From Staphylococcus kloosii (GTDB taxonomy: Bacteria; Bacillota; Bacilli; Staphylococcales; Staphylococcaceae), in NCBI RefSeq assembly GCF_003019255.1, contig NZ_CP027846.1, positions 1,736,001 through 1,800,000 of the forward strand: a stretch of DNA of 64,000 nt, read 5' to 3'. Position numbers and translations under genes: made by a program. This document shows positions 33,036 through 41,858 of this stretch, piece by piece. A model generated the notes under the pieces. That model saw only the letters and a program-made list of their open reading frames with translations. It searched no databases and was not told the origin of the DNA. Within the stretch, counting starts at the first letter, position 1; each line of letters begins with the position of its first letter.

Positions 33036-34238
33036 TTAAATATCGAATGCTTCATATAAATTTGCAACTGCACGCTCACCATTAAAGGCGTCGATAACAT
33101 AAGAAATACTAATTTCAGATGTTGTCGTTTGGTAAAATGGAATATCGTTTGCAATCAATGTCATAAATGCTTTTGAAGCAACACCTGACATGTCTCTCAT
33201 TCCAGAGCCAATTAATGAAATTTTAACGTATTCTTCATTTATCTTGAAGTCTAAAGCGTTAAAATCTTCTGACAACTTCTCTAGAATGTTCGTAATTTGA
33301 ATTGCGTCTGTATCTTTAATTGTAAATGACATCTGTAAACCTTCTAAGTTTACGATTTGGGATATCATATCTACATTAACAGAACCTTCTTCTAGTTTAG
33401 TAAATAATTGTGTTAATAATTTATTGTCCGGTAGTGGGTAACTAATTGTTACGTGCATCATATGTGTATCCAATGCCACGCCTGTTACTGCTTTTTTCTC
33501 TAATAAATCTGATTGTGCCATAATCCATGTTCCTTTCACATTAGATAAAGTTCTTCCTAAATAAATAGGTATATCATAATTGTTTGCAAGTTCTACACTT
33601 CTTGTCTCTAATACACCTGCACCAAGCGCGCTCATTTCCATCATTTCTTCATAAGAAACGTAAGAAAGACGTTTGGCTTGTTTATAAACTCTTGGGTCAG
33701 TAGCATAAACACCGTCAACATCAGTGTAGATTTCGCAAGGAGTTTGATTACTCGCCGCTAATGCTACAGCAGTTGTATCTGAACCACCACGACCTAACGT
33801 CGTTAATTCAAATGAATCATTGATACCTTGGAAACCTGCTACCACAAGTACATCGTTCGTTTCGAACGACTTGTTAAACGTTTCAGGATTAATTTCTGCT
33901 ATACGACTTTTCAAATGATGGCCAACGGTTTTTATACCTGCTTGATAACCAGTCATCGCCTTAGCATTTACGCCTAAATCGTTTAGCATCATGGAAAGGT
34001 ATGACACTGTTTGTTGTTCACCCGTAGTTAATAACAATGCCAATTCTTCATCTTTAGGGTTTTCAGTAACTGCACTGACATTTTCCATTAATTGATCAGT
34101 GGTTTTACCCATGGCACTTACGACAACAATAAGTTGTTCACCGTTATCAACTCTATGTTTCAACATTTCCGCAATATTTCTAATTTTCGTAAAATCGCTG
34201 ACGGACGAACCGCCAAACTTTAAAACACTTCTATTCAC
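33036..34238 (-). CDS. lysC: Aspartate kinase
   Basis: This 400-residue aspartokinase phosphorylates aspartate at the pathway entry. The N-terminal motif KFGGSSVSD and the segment TLGRGGSDTTAVAL form the ATP/aspartate site, and a pair of ACT domains occupies the C-terminal ~150 residues for feedback control. The start is GTG at 34238, with GAGGAGG 8-14 bases upstream. It is the first gene of the lysine operon and stands behind a lysine riboswitch, so both enzyme activity and transcription should respond to lysine. Confidence 0.95.
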   Translation of the reverse strand: MNRSVLKFGGSSVSDFTKIRNIAEMLKHRVDNGEQLIVVVSAMGKTTDQLMENVSAVTENPKDEELALLLTTGEQQTVSYLSMMLNDLGVNAKAMTGYQAGIKTVGHHLKSRIAEINPETFNKSFETNDVLVVAGFQGINDSFELTTLGRGGSDTTAVALAASNQTPCEIYTDVDGVYATDPRVYKQAKRLSYVSYEEMMEMSALGAGVLETRSVELANNYDIPIYLGRTLSNVKGTWIMAQSDLLEKKAVTGVALDTHMMHVTISYPLPDNKLLTQLFTKLEEGSVNVDMISQIVNLEGLQMSFTIKDTDAIQITNILEKLSEDFNALDFKINEEYVKISLIGSGMRDMSGVASKAFMTLIANDIPFYQTTTSEISISYVIDAFNGERAVANLYEAFDI

Positions 34239-34283
34239 TTACTTTATCCTCCTCAAATGACTAGGGGAGAATCACAAATCATA

Positions 34284-34510
34284 TAAAAAAAGAACAAGTT
34301 CGGAATGCGAACTTGCTCGTAATTTATATACAAGTGATGCACTCCATTATTTTAAAATAATGACAGACTCTTAGCTCTTAACCATAAAGTCCAATGAACG
34401 ATAAGCTGCTATTATCGTCACTTCGGCATCTCACCCTTTCAAAATTAGCTACTAGCAGGTAGTTTGTTCTAAGATTTACTAATGATTGATGCGCCTCATC
34501 TAATTCTTAT
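34284..34510 (-). promoter_or_regulatory. Lysine riboswitch (L-box) with terminator
   Basis: The minus-strand leader of lysC contains conserved L-box pieces: GATGAGGCGCATC at its 5' end (about 34488-34500), AGTAGCTA and AAGGGTGAGATGCCGAAGTG in the centre and GGACTTTATGGTTAAGAGC, ending with GAGTGCATCAC, which closes the first helix. It is followed by an intrinsic terminator (GAGCAAGTTCG, 34308-34318, with CGAACTTGTTC, 34292-34302, then seven T). Bound lysine should favour the terminator and switch off the operon. Confidence 0.9.
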
Positions 34511-34651
34511 TAAATTGGTTATGTTTCACATTATACATATAACGTTAATAGCTGTAAACCGCCAACTGTGAATTTTTTTAATTTACTGATAATTTAAATC
34601 TATTAGACAATCCAAACCTTCAATAAAATTAAAATTTTACGCTATTTTTAA

Positions 34652-35482
34652 TTAAAACTCTTCATATTCAGCAGGATCTTGGTCTTTACGTCTACCATCT
34701 TCTTTAGAAAGTAAATCTATTTGTGTTAAATCTTCACTTTCTAAATAGAAATCAAATACGTCTATATTTTGTAACTGTCTAACATTTGACGCTGATTTAG
34801 GAATAGGGACTACACCATTTTGAATATGCCATTTTAAAATAACTTGTACTGTCGTTTTATTGTATTTATCAGCTATTTGTTGAATAACTTCATGATTCAT
34901 AATATTAACATCTCTACCTAGAGGACTCCAAGCTTCGACGATAATGCCTTTTTCTTGATGATATTCAAGTACGTCTTTTTGGTTAAAGAATGGATGAAGC
35001 TCGATTTGGTTTACTGTAGGTAATACACCAGTTTCTTTTTCTAATGTATCAATATGTTCTGGTAAGAAGTTACAAACACCAATCGACTTAACTAAACCAG
35101 CTTTTTGTGCATCGATTAATGCGCGCCAAGCTTCGACGTATTTGCCTTGTTTAGGGTTAGGCCAATGAATTAAATATAAATCAATATAATCTACATTTAG
35201 ACGATAAATAGATTCTTGAATTGCCACCATCGCAGAATCATAATCATGATAACGACCTGGTAATTTAGATGTAACTATAATTTGGTCTCTAGATACGTGA
35301 CTATATTCTATCGCTTTACCAACAGTACCTTCATTTTCATAATTATAAGCAGTATCTAATAAACGATAACCATTATTTAATGCATTTACAATTGCATGTA
35401 CACCTTGAGTTCCGTTTAACTTATATGTACCAAAACCTAAAACCGGTAATACTTGTCCATCTAACATATTTAAATTTTCCAA
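34652..35482 (-). CDS. Aldo/keto reductase
   Basis: This is a 276-residue NADPH-dependent aldo/keto reductase of the AKR5-like (2,5-diketo-gluconate reductase) type. The tetrad is visible: Asp and Tyr in LLDTAYNYENE, Lys in IVTSKLPG, His in YLIHWPNP; the cofactor site includes IPKSASNVRQLQ. I place the start at TTG 35482, because the GGAGGA ribosome-binding site lies inside the longer frame that begins at 35497. The gene stands alone. The substrate is unknown, but detoxification of aldehydes is usual for the family. Confidence 0.92.
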   Translation of the reverse strand: MENLNMLDGQVLPVLGFGTYKLNGTQGVHAIVNALNNGYRLLDTAYNYENEGTVGKAIEYSHVSRDQIIVTSKLPGRYHDYDSAMVAIQESIYRLNVDYIDLYLIHWPNPKQGKYVEAWRALIDAQKAGLVKSIGVCNFLPEHIDTLEKETGVLPTVNQIELHPFFNQKDVLEYHQEKGIIVEAWSPLGRDVNIMNHEVIQQIADKYNKTTVQVILKWHIQNGVVPIPKSASNVRQLQNIDVFDFYLESEDLTQIDLLSKEDGRRKDQDPAEYEEF

Positions 35483-35568
35483 TGTATCGTCCTCCAATAT
35501 TCAAGTTAAAAGTTATTATATAATTATATTTTTAAAATTGAAACTAACTTGCTTTTATACTTATCTTT

Positions 35569-35998
35569 TTATAAAAGCAAGTGGGGGAGAAAAAATTCAA
35601 ATACATCTAAAAACAATGATACACCAACTAAAAAAGCGAGCAGGTCAAAAATCTTAATTTTATAAGAAGTTTTTTGTAGACCTGCTTTAACTAGGATGAC
35701 TAAAGTTAAAATCAGCTTGATACAAGTGAATTTTAAACTCATTTTACAATATAAAATAAAAGAAATTAAGATTAGCACTGCAATGATTTTATATCGTGCT
35801 GACGCCTTGGGGAAGCGTATGAGTGAGAGACTACAGGATTGAACCATACCTCAGGCAAGCATACACGACAAAATCGTAGGGAGAGGGACAAAAATCTTAT
35901 TCTTATAAGAAGATTTTGTAGTCCCACCACTGCAATGATAACTAGAATTGAAAAAGCTTGATATAAGCCCATTTTCAATTTAGACATCTATTGCCAAT
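35569..35998. other. Gene-free stretch with paired hairpins and a dispersed repeat
   Basis: No convincing gene lies here. Two related segments (A 35640-35750, B 35885-35990) each contain a hairpin (CAGGTC..GACCTG at 35641-35684; GGGAC..GTCCC at 35885-35925) with the shared core CAAAAATCTTA...TATAAGAAG, followed by a shared AAAGCTTGATA-like block. The dispersed palindromic repeat (35785-35878) lies between them. CACTGCAATGAT occurs at both its borders (35775-35786 and 35927-35938). On the minus strand each segment encodes a short hydrophobic peptide without a ribosome-binding site, possibly relics of holin-like toxins. Confidence 0.45.
35785..35878 (+). repeat. Dispersed palindromic repeat, copy 2
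   Basis: This element is related to 16633-16736 in the same orientation. Shared blocks are TCGTGCTGACGCC, CGTATGAGTGAGAGACTACAGG, GCAAGCAT and ACACGACAAAATCGTAG. The central part is ~10 bases shorter than in copy 1. The complementary ends (GATTTT..TCGTG with CACGACAAAATC) again allow one long hairpin. It is flanked by the direct repeat CACTGCAATGAT. Confidence 0.8.
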
Positions 35999-36036
35999 AA
36001 AAAATGAACCTGAAGACAATGTAATGTCTCAGGCTC
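35999..36036 (-). terminator. Terminator of the ABC-F gene
   Basis: GAACCTGAAGACAAT and ATGTCTCAGGCTC form a stem around GTA; on the minus strand it runs into six T (A-run 35999-36004), 16 bases behind the ABC-F stop codon. Confidence 0.8.
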
Positions 36037-36051
36037 CTATAATTAAATATA

Positions 36052-37659
36052 TTAAGCGTTCTTTAATACGCCAGTTTCTTGTAAATATGCTTCATATGAA
36101 ATTTCTTTTGAAAGTCCACCAGGTTGATTTAAATCAATGACACGATTTGCAATTGTGTTAATGAATTCAAAGTCATAAGAAGTAAAGATAATTGAACCTT
36201 TAAATGATTTCAATCCATCGTTTACTGCTGTAATACTTTCTAAGTCTAAATGGTTTGTTGGTTCATCTAATAGCAATACATTTGCACTAGATAACATCAT
36301 TTTACTAAGCATACAACGGACTTTTTCGCCACCAGATAAAACACTAGCTTTTTTCTTAACTTCTTCACCACTAAATAACATACGGCCAAGGAAGCCACGT
36401 AAGAATGTTTCAGTCTGTTCATCTTCAGGTGCATATTGTCTTAACCAATCGACTAAATTCATATTTACGTTCTCGAAGTACTCTGAGTTATCTTTAGGGA
36501 AGTAACTTTGTGAAGTTGTTACACCCCATTTAACAGTACCTTCGTCAGGTTCCATTTCACCAGCTAAAATTTTCAATAATGTAGTTTTAGCAAATTCACT
36601 GTCCCCAATTAACACGGCTTTATCATTAGGATTCATAGTGAATGAAACATTGTCTAAGACTTTTTCGCCATCAATTGTTTTAGAAACATTGTCGACAAAT
36701 AGTAAATCATTACCAATTTCACGTTCTGGTGTGAATTTTACAAATGGATATCTACGTGAAGAAGGTTGAATATCATCTAATTCGATTTTTTCAAGTTGTT
36801 TCTTTCTACTTGTAGCTTGTTTTGATTTAGATGCGTTGGCAGAGAAACGTGCTACGAAATCTTGTAGTTCTTTAATTTTCTCTTCTTTTTTCTTGTTTTG
36901 TTCTTGTGCCATTTTCATTGCTAATTGGCTTGATTGATACCAAAAATCATAATTTCCGACATAGACTTTAATTTTACCGTAGTCTAAGTCCGCAATATGC
37001 GTACATACATTATTTAAGAAGTGTCTATCGTGAGAAACAACAATAACAGTGTTATCAAAATTAATTAAAAAGTCTTCTAACCAACTTATTGCTGGAATAT
37101 CAAGACCATTGGTAGGTTCGTCAAGAAGTAATACGTCTGGTTCACCGAATAAACTTTGTGCTAATAGGACTTTTACTTTTTGATTGTTTTCTAATTCAGA
37201 CATATTTTTATCTTGTAAGTCTGCGCTTATACCTAAACCTGAAAGTAGGGAACCTGCATCCGCTTCAGCATTCCAACCGTTCATTTCGGCAAATTCACCT
37301 TCAAGCTCAGCTGCTTTAATACCGTCTTCATCACTAAAATCAGGTTTCATATAAATTTCGTCTTTTTCTTTCATAACTTCGTAAAGTCTTTCGTGACCTT
37401 TAATTACAACATCTAAAACACGTTCATCTTCGTATGCGAAGTGATCTTGTTTTAATACTGCTAGACGTTCATTTTTTCCCATTGAAACATGACCCGTTTG
37501 AGCATCTAATTCTCCAGATAGTATTTTAAGAAATGTTGATTTACCAGCACCATTTGCGCCAATTAATCCGTAGCAATTGCCTTCTGTAAATTTAATATTT
37601 ACATCTTCGAATAGTTTACGATCGCCAAAACGTAAACTTACATCAGTAACTTGTAACAT
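36052..37659 (-). CDS. ABC-F family ATPase (YbiT/YkpA type)
   Basis: This 535-residue soluble protein has two ATPase domains in tandem and no membrane segment, which defines ABC-F ribosome-associated translation factors. Domain 1: Walker A GLIGANGAGKSTFLK (~33-47), signature region MSELENNQKVKV (degenerate), Walker B VLLLDEPTNGLD. A charged linker (~240-300, EQNKKKEEKIKELQ) follows. Domain 2: Walker A appears as LIGDSEFAKTTLLK, lacking the Gly before Lys; signature LSGGEKVRCML and Walker B VLLLDEPTNHLD are good. The sequence is of the YbiT/YkpA class, not the antibiotic-resistance class (Vga/Msr), so a housekeeping translation role is likely. Confidence 0.9.
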   Translation of the reverse strand: MLQVTDVSLRFGDRKLFEDVNIKFTEGNCYGLIGANGAGKSTFLKILSGELDAQTGHVSMGKNERLAVLKQDHFAYEDERVLDVVIKGHERLYEVMKEKDEIYMKPDFSDEDGIKAAELEGEFAEMNGWNAEADAGSLLSGLGISADLQDKNMSELENNQKVKVLLAQSLFGEPDVLLLDEPTNGLDIPAISWLEDFLINFDNTVIVVSHDRHFLNNVCTHIADLDYGKIKVYVGNYDFWYQSSQLAMKMAQEQNKKKEEKIKELQDFVARFSANASKSKQATSRKKQLEKIELDDIQPSSRRYPFVKFTPEREIGNDLLFVDNVSKTIDGEKVLDNVSFTMNPNDKAVLIGDSEFAKTTLLKILAGEMEPDEGTVKWGVTTSQSYFPKDNSEYFENVNMNLVDWLRQYAPEDEQTETFLRGFLGRMLFSGEEVKKKASVLSGGEKVRCMLSKMMLSSANVLLLDEPTNHLDLESITAVNDGLKSFKGSIIFTSYDFEFINTIANRVIDLNQPGGLSKEISYEAYLQETGVLKNA

Positions 37660-37803
37660 GCGCTTACTCCTTTTATCGTTATTCTAACGGACAAATTATA
37701 ACATACTTAATCACTAGTTTCGACCTTTGTTAAATGTGTTAATGCTTGATTATCGATACCATGTTATAATGTATAAGAATAAATATGTGCGAAGGAGACA
37801 AAT

Positions 37804-38703
37804 ATGGCACGAGACGAAAAAGATATAGTAGGCACGATTGAATTTTTAGAAGTTGTCGGCTTACAAGGTTCTACTTATATGTTAAAAGGACCTCACGGTG
37901 AAGAAGTTAAATTAAACCAATCAGAAATTAACGAAGAAGACGAATTAGAAGTAGGTGAAGAATACAGTTTCTTCATTTACCCAAACCGTTCAGGTGATTT
38001 ATTCGCCACTCAAAATATGCCTGACATTACGACTGATAAGTATGATTTTGTCAAAGTATTAAAAACAGATAGAGACGGTGCACATGTCGATGTAGGCTTA
38101 CCGAGAGAGGTATTAATCCCATGGGAAGATTTACCAAAAGTTAAATCTTTATGGCCTGTGAATGGCGATCAATTATTCGTTACATTGCGTATTGATAGCG
38201 AAAATAATATGTTTGCACGTCTTGCTACGGAAACAATAGTAGAAAATACATTTACCCCTGTAAATGATGATAGTAAACAGAACGAAATTATTGAAGCACG
38301 TCCATATCGTTTATTAAGAATTGGTAGCTTTTTACTTTCTAAAGATGGTTATAAAATTTTTGTGCATGAATCTGAACGTAAATCAGAACCACGTTTAGGT
38401 GAATTAGTAAAAGTTCGTATTATTGGTCATAATGATAAAGGTGAACTCAATGGTTCATTTTTACCATTATCACATGAAAGACTCGATGAAGATGGTCAAA
38501 TCATCTTTGATTTATTAGTAGAATATGACGGGGAACTGCCATTTTGGGACAAATCAAGCCCTGAAGCTATTAAAGAAGTCTTTAATATGAGTAAAGGTTC
38601 ATTTAAAAGAGCAATTGGACATTTGTATAAAAACAAAATTATTAAGATCGAAACTGGCAAAATCGAATTAACCAAAAAAGGTTGGAGTAGGTTAGAGGAC
38701 TAA
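37804..38703 (+). CDS. cvfB: Conserved virulence factor B (S1-like RNA-binding protein)
   Basis: CvfB is an RNA-binding regulator that affects exoprotein and agr expression in S. aureus. The 299-residue protein consists of S1/OB-like domains (residues ~1-60, ~65-135 with AHVDVGLPREVLIPWEDLP, and ~140-215) and a winged-helix C-terminus (~230-299, MSKGSFKRAIGHLYKNKII). Length agrees with the family. GAAGGAG precedes the ATG. It diverges from the ABC-F gene and is followed by a terminator. Confidence 0.93.
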   Translation: MARDEKDIVGTIEFLEVVGLQGSTYMLKGPHGEEVKLNQSEINEEDELEVGEEYSFFIYPNRSGDLFATQNMPDITTDKYDFVKVLKTDRDGAHVDVGLPREVLIPWEDLPKVKSLWPVNGDQLFVTLRIDSENNMFARLATETIVENTFTPVNDDSKQNEIIEARPYRLLRIGSFLLSKDGYKIFVHESERKSEPRLGELVKVRIIGHNDKGELNGSFLPLSHERLDEDGQIIFDLLVEYDGELPFWDKSSPEAIKEVFNMSKGSFKRAIGHLYKNKIIKIETGKIELTKKGWSRLED

Positions 38704-38718
38704 TCTATATATACTTAA

Positions 38719-38753
38719 CAACACGTTTTTCAATATCTGAGAAGCGTGTTTTT
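38719..38753 (+). terminator. Terminator of cvfB
   Basis: ACACGTTTTTC pairs with GAGAAGCGTGT (G-U pairs inside) and is followed by seven T. Confidence 0.75.
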
Positions 38754-38801
38754 TTGTGTTTAATAATTTATAAAATCATTTAATAAACCAAACATATAAT
38801 G

Positions 38802-38818
38802 TTTACAAAACATTTACA
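38802..38818 (+). promoter_or_regulatory. PhoP-type direct repeat upstream of pstS
   Basis: TTTACA occurs at 38802-38807 and again at 38813-38818, an 11-base period that matches the direct-repeat PhoP boxes of Firmicutes. It lies ~91 bases before pstS. Induction of the operon by phosphate limitation through PhoPR is therefore likely. Confidence 0.6.
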
Positions 38819-38908
38819 CTAACTAAATTTGTAATTAATAAACTACCTGTAACATAAGACTTGTAAAACAAACTAAAAGTAACTTTATCTATTTAGGAGG
38901 ATGTTTCA

Positions 38909-39865
38909 ATGAAAAAATGGCAACTAATCGGTTCAACGGTAATTGGAGCTTCGTTATTATTAGGCGCTTGTAGTGGGAGCAATGGTGCTAGTAAAGGTAG
39001 CGATGTTGAAGGAAAAGTGAAAGGCGATGGCTCTTCAACAGTAGGTCCTATCATTGAAAAACTAAATGAAAAATTTGCGAAAGATTATCCAAAGGTTACA
39101 GTTTCAAATAGTACGGCAGGTACTGGTGGTGGATTTGAAAAATTTATTGCAGGTAATACAGATTTCTCCAACGCTTCTCGTCCGATTAAAGATGAAGAAA
39201 AGCAAAAGCTTAAAGAAAAAGGGATTAAGTATAACGAATTCAAAATTGCTCAAGACGGCGTAACGATTGCCGTTAACAAAGACAATGATTTCGTCAAAGA
39301 GTTAGATAAGAACCAATTAAAAGAAATTTATTCAGGTAAGGCCAAAACATGGAAAGATGTTAATTCTAAATGGCCAGCGAAAAAAATCAAAGCATTTTCA
39401 CCTGATCAATCTCACGGTACTTACGACTTCTTTACCGAAGAAATTATGAACAAAGGTGATATCAACGCAGAGAAAAATGCAGATACTAATACAATCGTAC
39501 AATCAGTAACTAAAAATAAGCAGGGAATTGGTTACTTCGGTTATAACTTCTATGAACAAAATAAAGACAAGTTAAAAGAAGTCAAAATTAAAGACGCTAA
39601 CGGCAAACTAACGGAACCAACTAAGAAAACAATTCAAGATGGTTCATACGCATTAAGCCGACCTTTATACACATACACAAACGAGAAAAAATTAAAAGAG
39701 AACAAAGGATTACAAGCTTTCACTAAATTCTTATTAAAAGATCAAGGTAAAGCAGCCGAAAGCGCAGGATTTGTCGCATTACCTAAAGAAAAATACACAG
39801 AACAACAAAAGGAATTAGACAAAATTATAGGTAAAGACAACGACAAAAAAGATAGCAAAAAATAA
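38909..39865 (+). CDS. pstS: Phosphate-binding lipoprotein PstS
   Basis: PstS is the extracellular phosphate-binding component of the high-affinity Pst importer. The 318-residue protein begins with a lipoprotein signal peptide whose lipobox reads LLLGAC, so Cys at about residue 21 anchors it to the membrane. Phosphate-binding segments include GDGSSTVGPI, TAGTGGGFEKFIAG, FSNASRPIKDEE and FSPDQSHGTYDFF. The C-terminus is Lys/Asp-rich. GGAGG precedes the ATG. The gene is followed by a stem-loop that separates it from pstC, probably giving more PstS than transporter. Confidence 0.97.
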   Translation: MKKWQLIGSTVIGASLLLGACSGSNGASKGSDVEGKVKGDGSSTVGPIIEKLNEKFAKDYPKVTVSNSTAGTGGGFEKFIAGNTDFSNASRPIKDEEKQKLKEKGIKYNEFKIAQDGVTIAVNKDNDFVKELDKNQLKEIYSGKAKTWKDVNSKWPAKKIKAFSPDQSHGTYDFFTEEIMNKGDINAEKNADTNTIVQSVTKNKQGIGYFGYNFYEQNKDKLKEVKIKDANGKLTEPTKKTIQDGSYALSRPLYTYTNEKKLKENKGLQAFTKFLLKDQGKAAESAGFVALPKEKYTEQQKELDKIIGKDNDKKDSKK

Positions 39866-39871
39866 GCGCTA

Positions 39872-39909
39872 TTAATCACGGAGATGTCATAAAGCATCTT
39901 CGTGGTTAA
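39872..39909 (+). promoter_or_regulatory. Stem-loop between pstS and pstC
   Basis: A 15-bp stem (39872-39886 with 39895-39909, two G-U pairs) with an 8-base loop has no T-tract behind it. It may protect pstS mRNA or partly stop transcription, a common way to produce excess binding protein. Confidence 0.7.
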
Positions 39910-39948
39910 TGCACTTTTGAGAGCACGACGGAACAAGTGAGGTGCATT

Positions 39949-40878
39949 ATGGTAAATAATGATATATCTGTTAGAGAATTAATCGCTAAAAATAATAAGC
40001 GTAAAAAAGGGATAAGCGATAAAGTTGTTCCCGTAGTATTAGGTACGATCGCATTTATTTCAATTTTAACGACAATAGGTATCGTGTTTACGCTATTGTC
40101 AGAAACTTTCACATTTTTTTCAAGAGTTTCTTTATCTCAATTTTTACTCACTAGTGAATGGAATCCTTTTAGTTCAACGCCAAAATATGGTATTTGGTCA
40201 CTAGTATTAGGTACTTTAAAAATAACTTTAATTGCTACGATTGTTGCAGTACCACTCGGCTTGGGAGCAGCGATATATTTAAGTGAATATGCTTCAAATC
40301 GTATGCGAGCTATCATTAAACCAGCATTAGAAATATTATCAGGAATACCAACAATCGTTTTTGGTTTCTTTGCTTTAACCTTTGTCACACCTTTTATCAG
40401 AGAAATCTTTCCGTTTATCGGTAGTTTCAACTCAATTAGTCCCGGAATTATCGTCGGCATTATGATTATTCCACTTATTTCAAGTATGAGTGAAGATGCA
40501 ATGTCATCAGTACCACATAAAATGCGAGAGGGTGCGCTTGGATTAGGTGCTACTAAGTTCGAAGTATTAGCTAAAGTAATTTTACCTGCAGCCACTTCAG
40601 GAATTATGGCATCCATTGTCTTAGCGATATCTCGTGCAATAGGTGAAACGATGATCGTGTCACTTGCGGCAGGTAGTACGCCTTCAGCATCATTAGACCT
40701 TACATCATCCATTCAAACTATGACAGGTTACATCGTTCAAGTAGCTACAGGTGATGCTACGTTCGGTTCAGACGTTTATTACAGTATATACGCTGTAGGT
40801 TTCACATTATTTATGTTTACACTCATCATGAATTTAATTTCTCATTGGATTACGAAGCGATTTAGAGAGGAGTATTAA
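39949..40878 (+). CDS. pstC: Phosphate ABC transporter permease PstC
   Basis: This is a 309-residue inner permease subunit with six transmembrane helices and the binding-protein-dependent transport signature MREGALGLGATKFEVLAKVILPAA (EAA loop, residues ~195-220), which contacts PstB. It forms the channel with PstA. I use ATG 39949, preceded by GTGAGGTG; a GTG at 39937 lies within that site. The stop lies one base before the pstA start. Confidence 0.95.
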   Translation: MVNNDISVRELIAKNNKRKKGISDKVVPVVLGTIAFISILTTIGIVFTLLSETFTFFSRVSLSQFLLTSEWNPFSSTPKYGIWSLVLGTLKITLIATIVAVPLGLGAAIYLSEYASNRMRAIIKPALEILSGIPTIVFGFFALTFVTPFIREIFPFIGSFNSISPGIIVGIMIIPLISSMSEDAMSSVPHKMREGALGLGATKFEVLAKVILPAATSGIMASIVLAISRAIGETMIVSLAAGSTPSASLDLTSSIQTMTGYIVQVATGDATFGSDVYYSIYAVGFTLFMFTLIMNLISHWITKRFREEY

Positions 40879-40879
40879 T

Positions 40880-41815
40880 ATGGCTTATCAAAAAAATGAC
40901 CTCTACATTTCACACAATCAACGATCGCTTATTAATCAAAGCAATGTCGAAAAAAGATATGCACGCAGATTTAAAGTAAATCGATTATATAAGTGGTTTG
41001 TCTTCACATGCACGATGATTGGTGTATTGGTGTTAGCAATATTAATTATGAATACATTTTTCAAAGGCGTTAGTCACTTAACACCATCATTTTTTACAAG
41101 TTTTTCATCATCAACGCCTTCTATGGCTGGCGTAAAGGGTGGATTAATTGGAACTGTATGGTTAATGATAACAATTATTCCAATTTCTATCATTCTAGGA
41201 GTAGGTACTGCAATTTATTTAGAAGAATATGCTAAAAAAAATTTATTTACCAAAATTGTTAATATTAGCATTTCGAACTTGGCAGGTGTGCCTTCTGTAG
41301 TTTTTGGTATTTTAGGCTTAACAATTTTTGTTAGAGGTATGGGTATAGAGTTTTTAGCCCTCAGTAATTCTATTATTGCCGCAGCCTTAACTATGTCATT
41401 ACTTATATTACCAATCATTATTGTAGCTAGCCAAGAAGCAATAAGAGCAATTCCAAATTCTGTGAGAGAAGCTTCTGTAGGTTTAGGTGCTACAAAATGG
41501 CAAACGACAAAAAATGTTGTCATACCAGCTGCACTGCCAGGTATACTAACTGGTTTTATTTTAGCTTTATCGCGTGCATTAGGGGAAACCGCACCATTAA
41601 TTTTAATTGGTATTCCAACTGTATTACTTGCATTGCCGTCAAATATCTTTGATCAATTCCAAGCATTACCGATGAATATATATAATTGGTCAAAATTACC
41701 ACAAGAAGAGTTCCAAAATGTTGCATCTGCAGGTATACTTGTATTGTTGGCCGTATTATTATTAATGAATACTATAGCTATATTAATTCGTAATAAATAT
41801 AATAAGAAGTACTAA
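40880..41815 (+). CDS. pstA: Phosphate ABC transporter permease PstA
   Basis: This is a 311-residue second permease subunit with six transmembrane helices and an EAA loop (VREASVGLGATKWQTTKNVVIPAA, ~190-213). The first ~40 residues are a hydrophilic, basic cytoplasmic extension. AGAGAGGAG at the end of pstC acts as its ribosome-binding site. pstB follows after 43 bases. Confidence 0.95.
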   Translation: MAYQKNDLYISHNQRSLINQSNVEKRYARRFKVNRLYKWFVFTCTMIGVLVLAILIMNTFFKGVSHLTPSFFTSFSSSTPSMAGVKGGLIGTVWLMITIIPISIILGVGTAIYLEEYAKKNLFTKIVNISISNLAGVPSVVFGILGLTIFVRGMGIEFLALSNSIIAAALTMSLLILPIIIVASQEAIRAIPNSVREASVGLGATKWQTTKNVVIPAALPGILTGFILALSRALGETAPLILIGIPTVLLALPSNIFDQFQALPMNIYNWSKLPQEEFQNVASAGILVLLAVLLLMNTIAILIRNKYNKKY

Positions 41816-41858
41816 ATATATATAATTAATATTTCAGTTATTTAAAGGAGCAATTTTT

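Noticed and set aside
35772..35987. Minus-strand frames of 71 and 92 codons in the repeat region
   Set aside because: They run through palindromic repeats and lack ribosome-binding sites; kept only as possible relics, not as genes.
40137..40712. 191-codon minus-strand frame opposite pstC
   Set aside because: Antisense shadow of a conserved permease; no ribosome-binding site.
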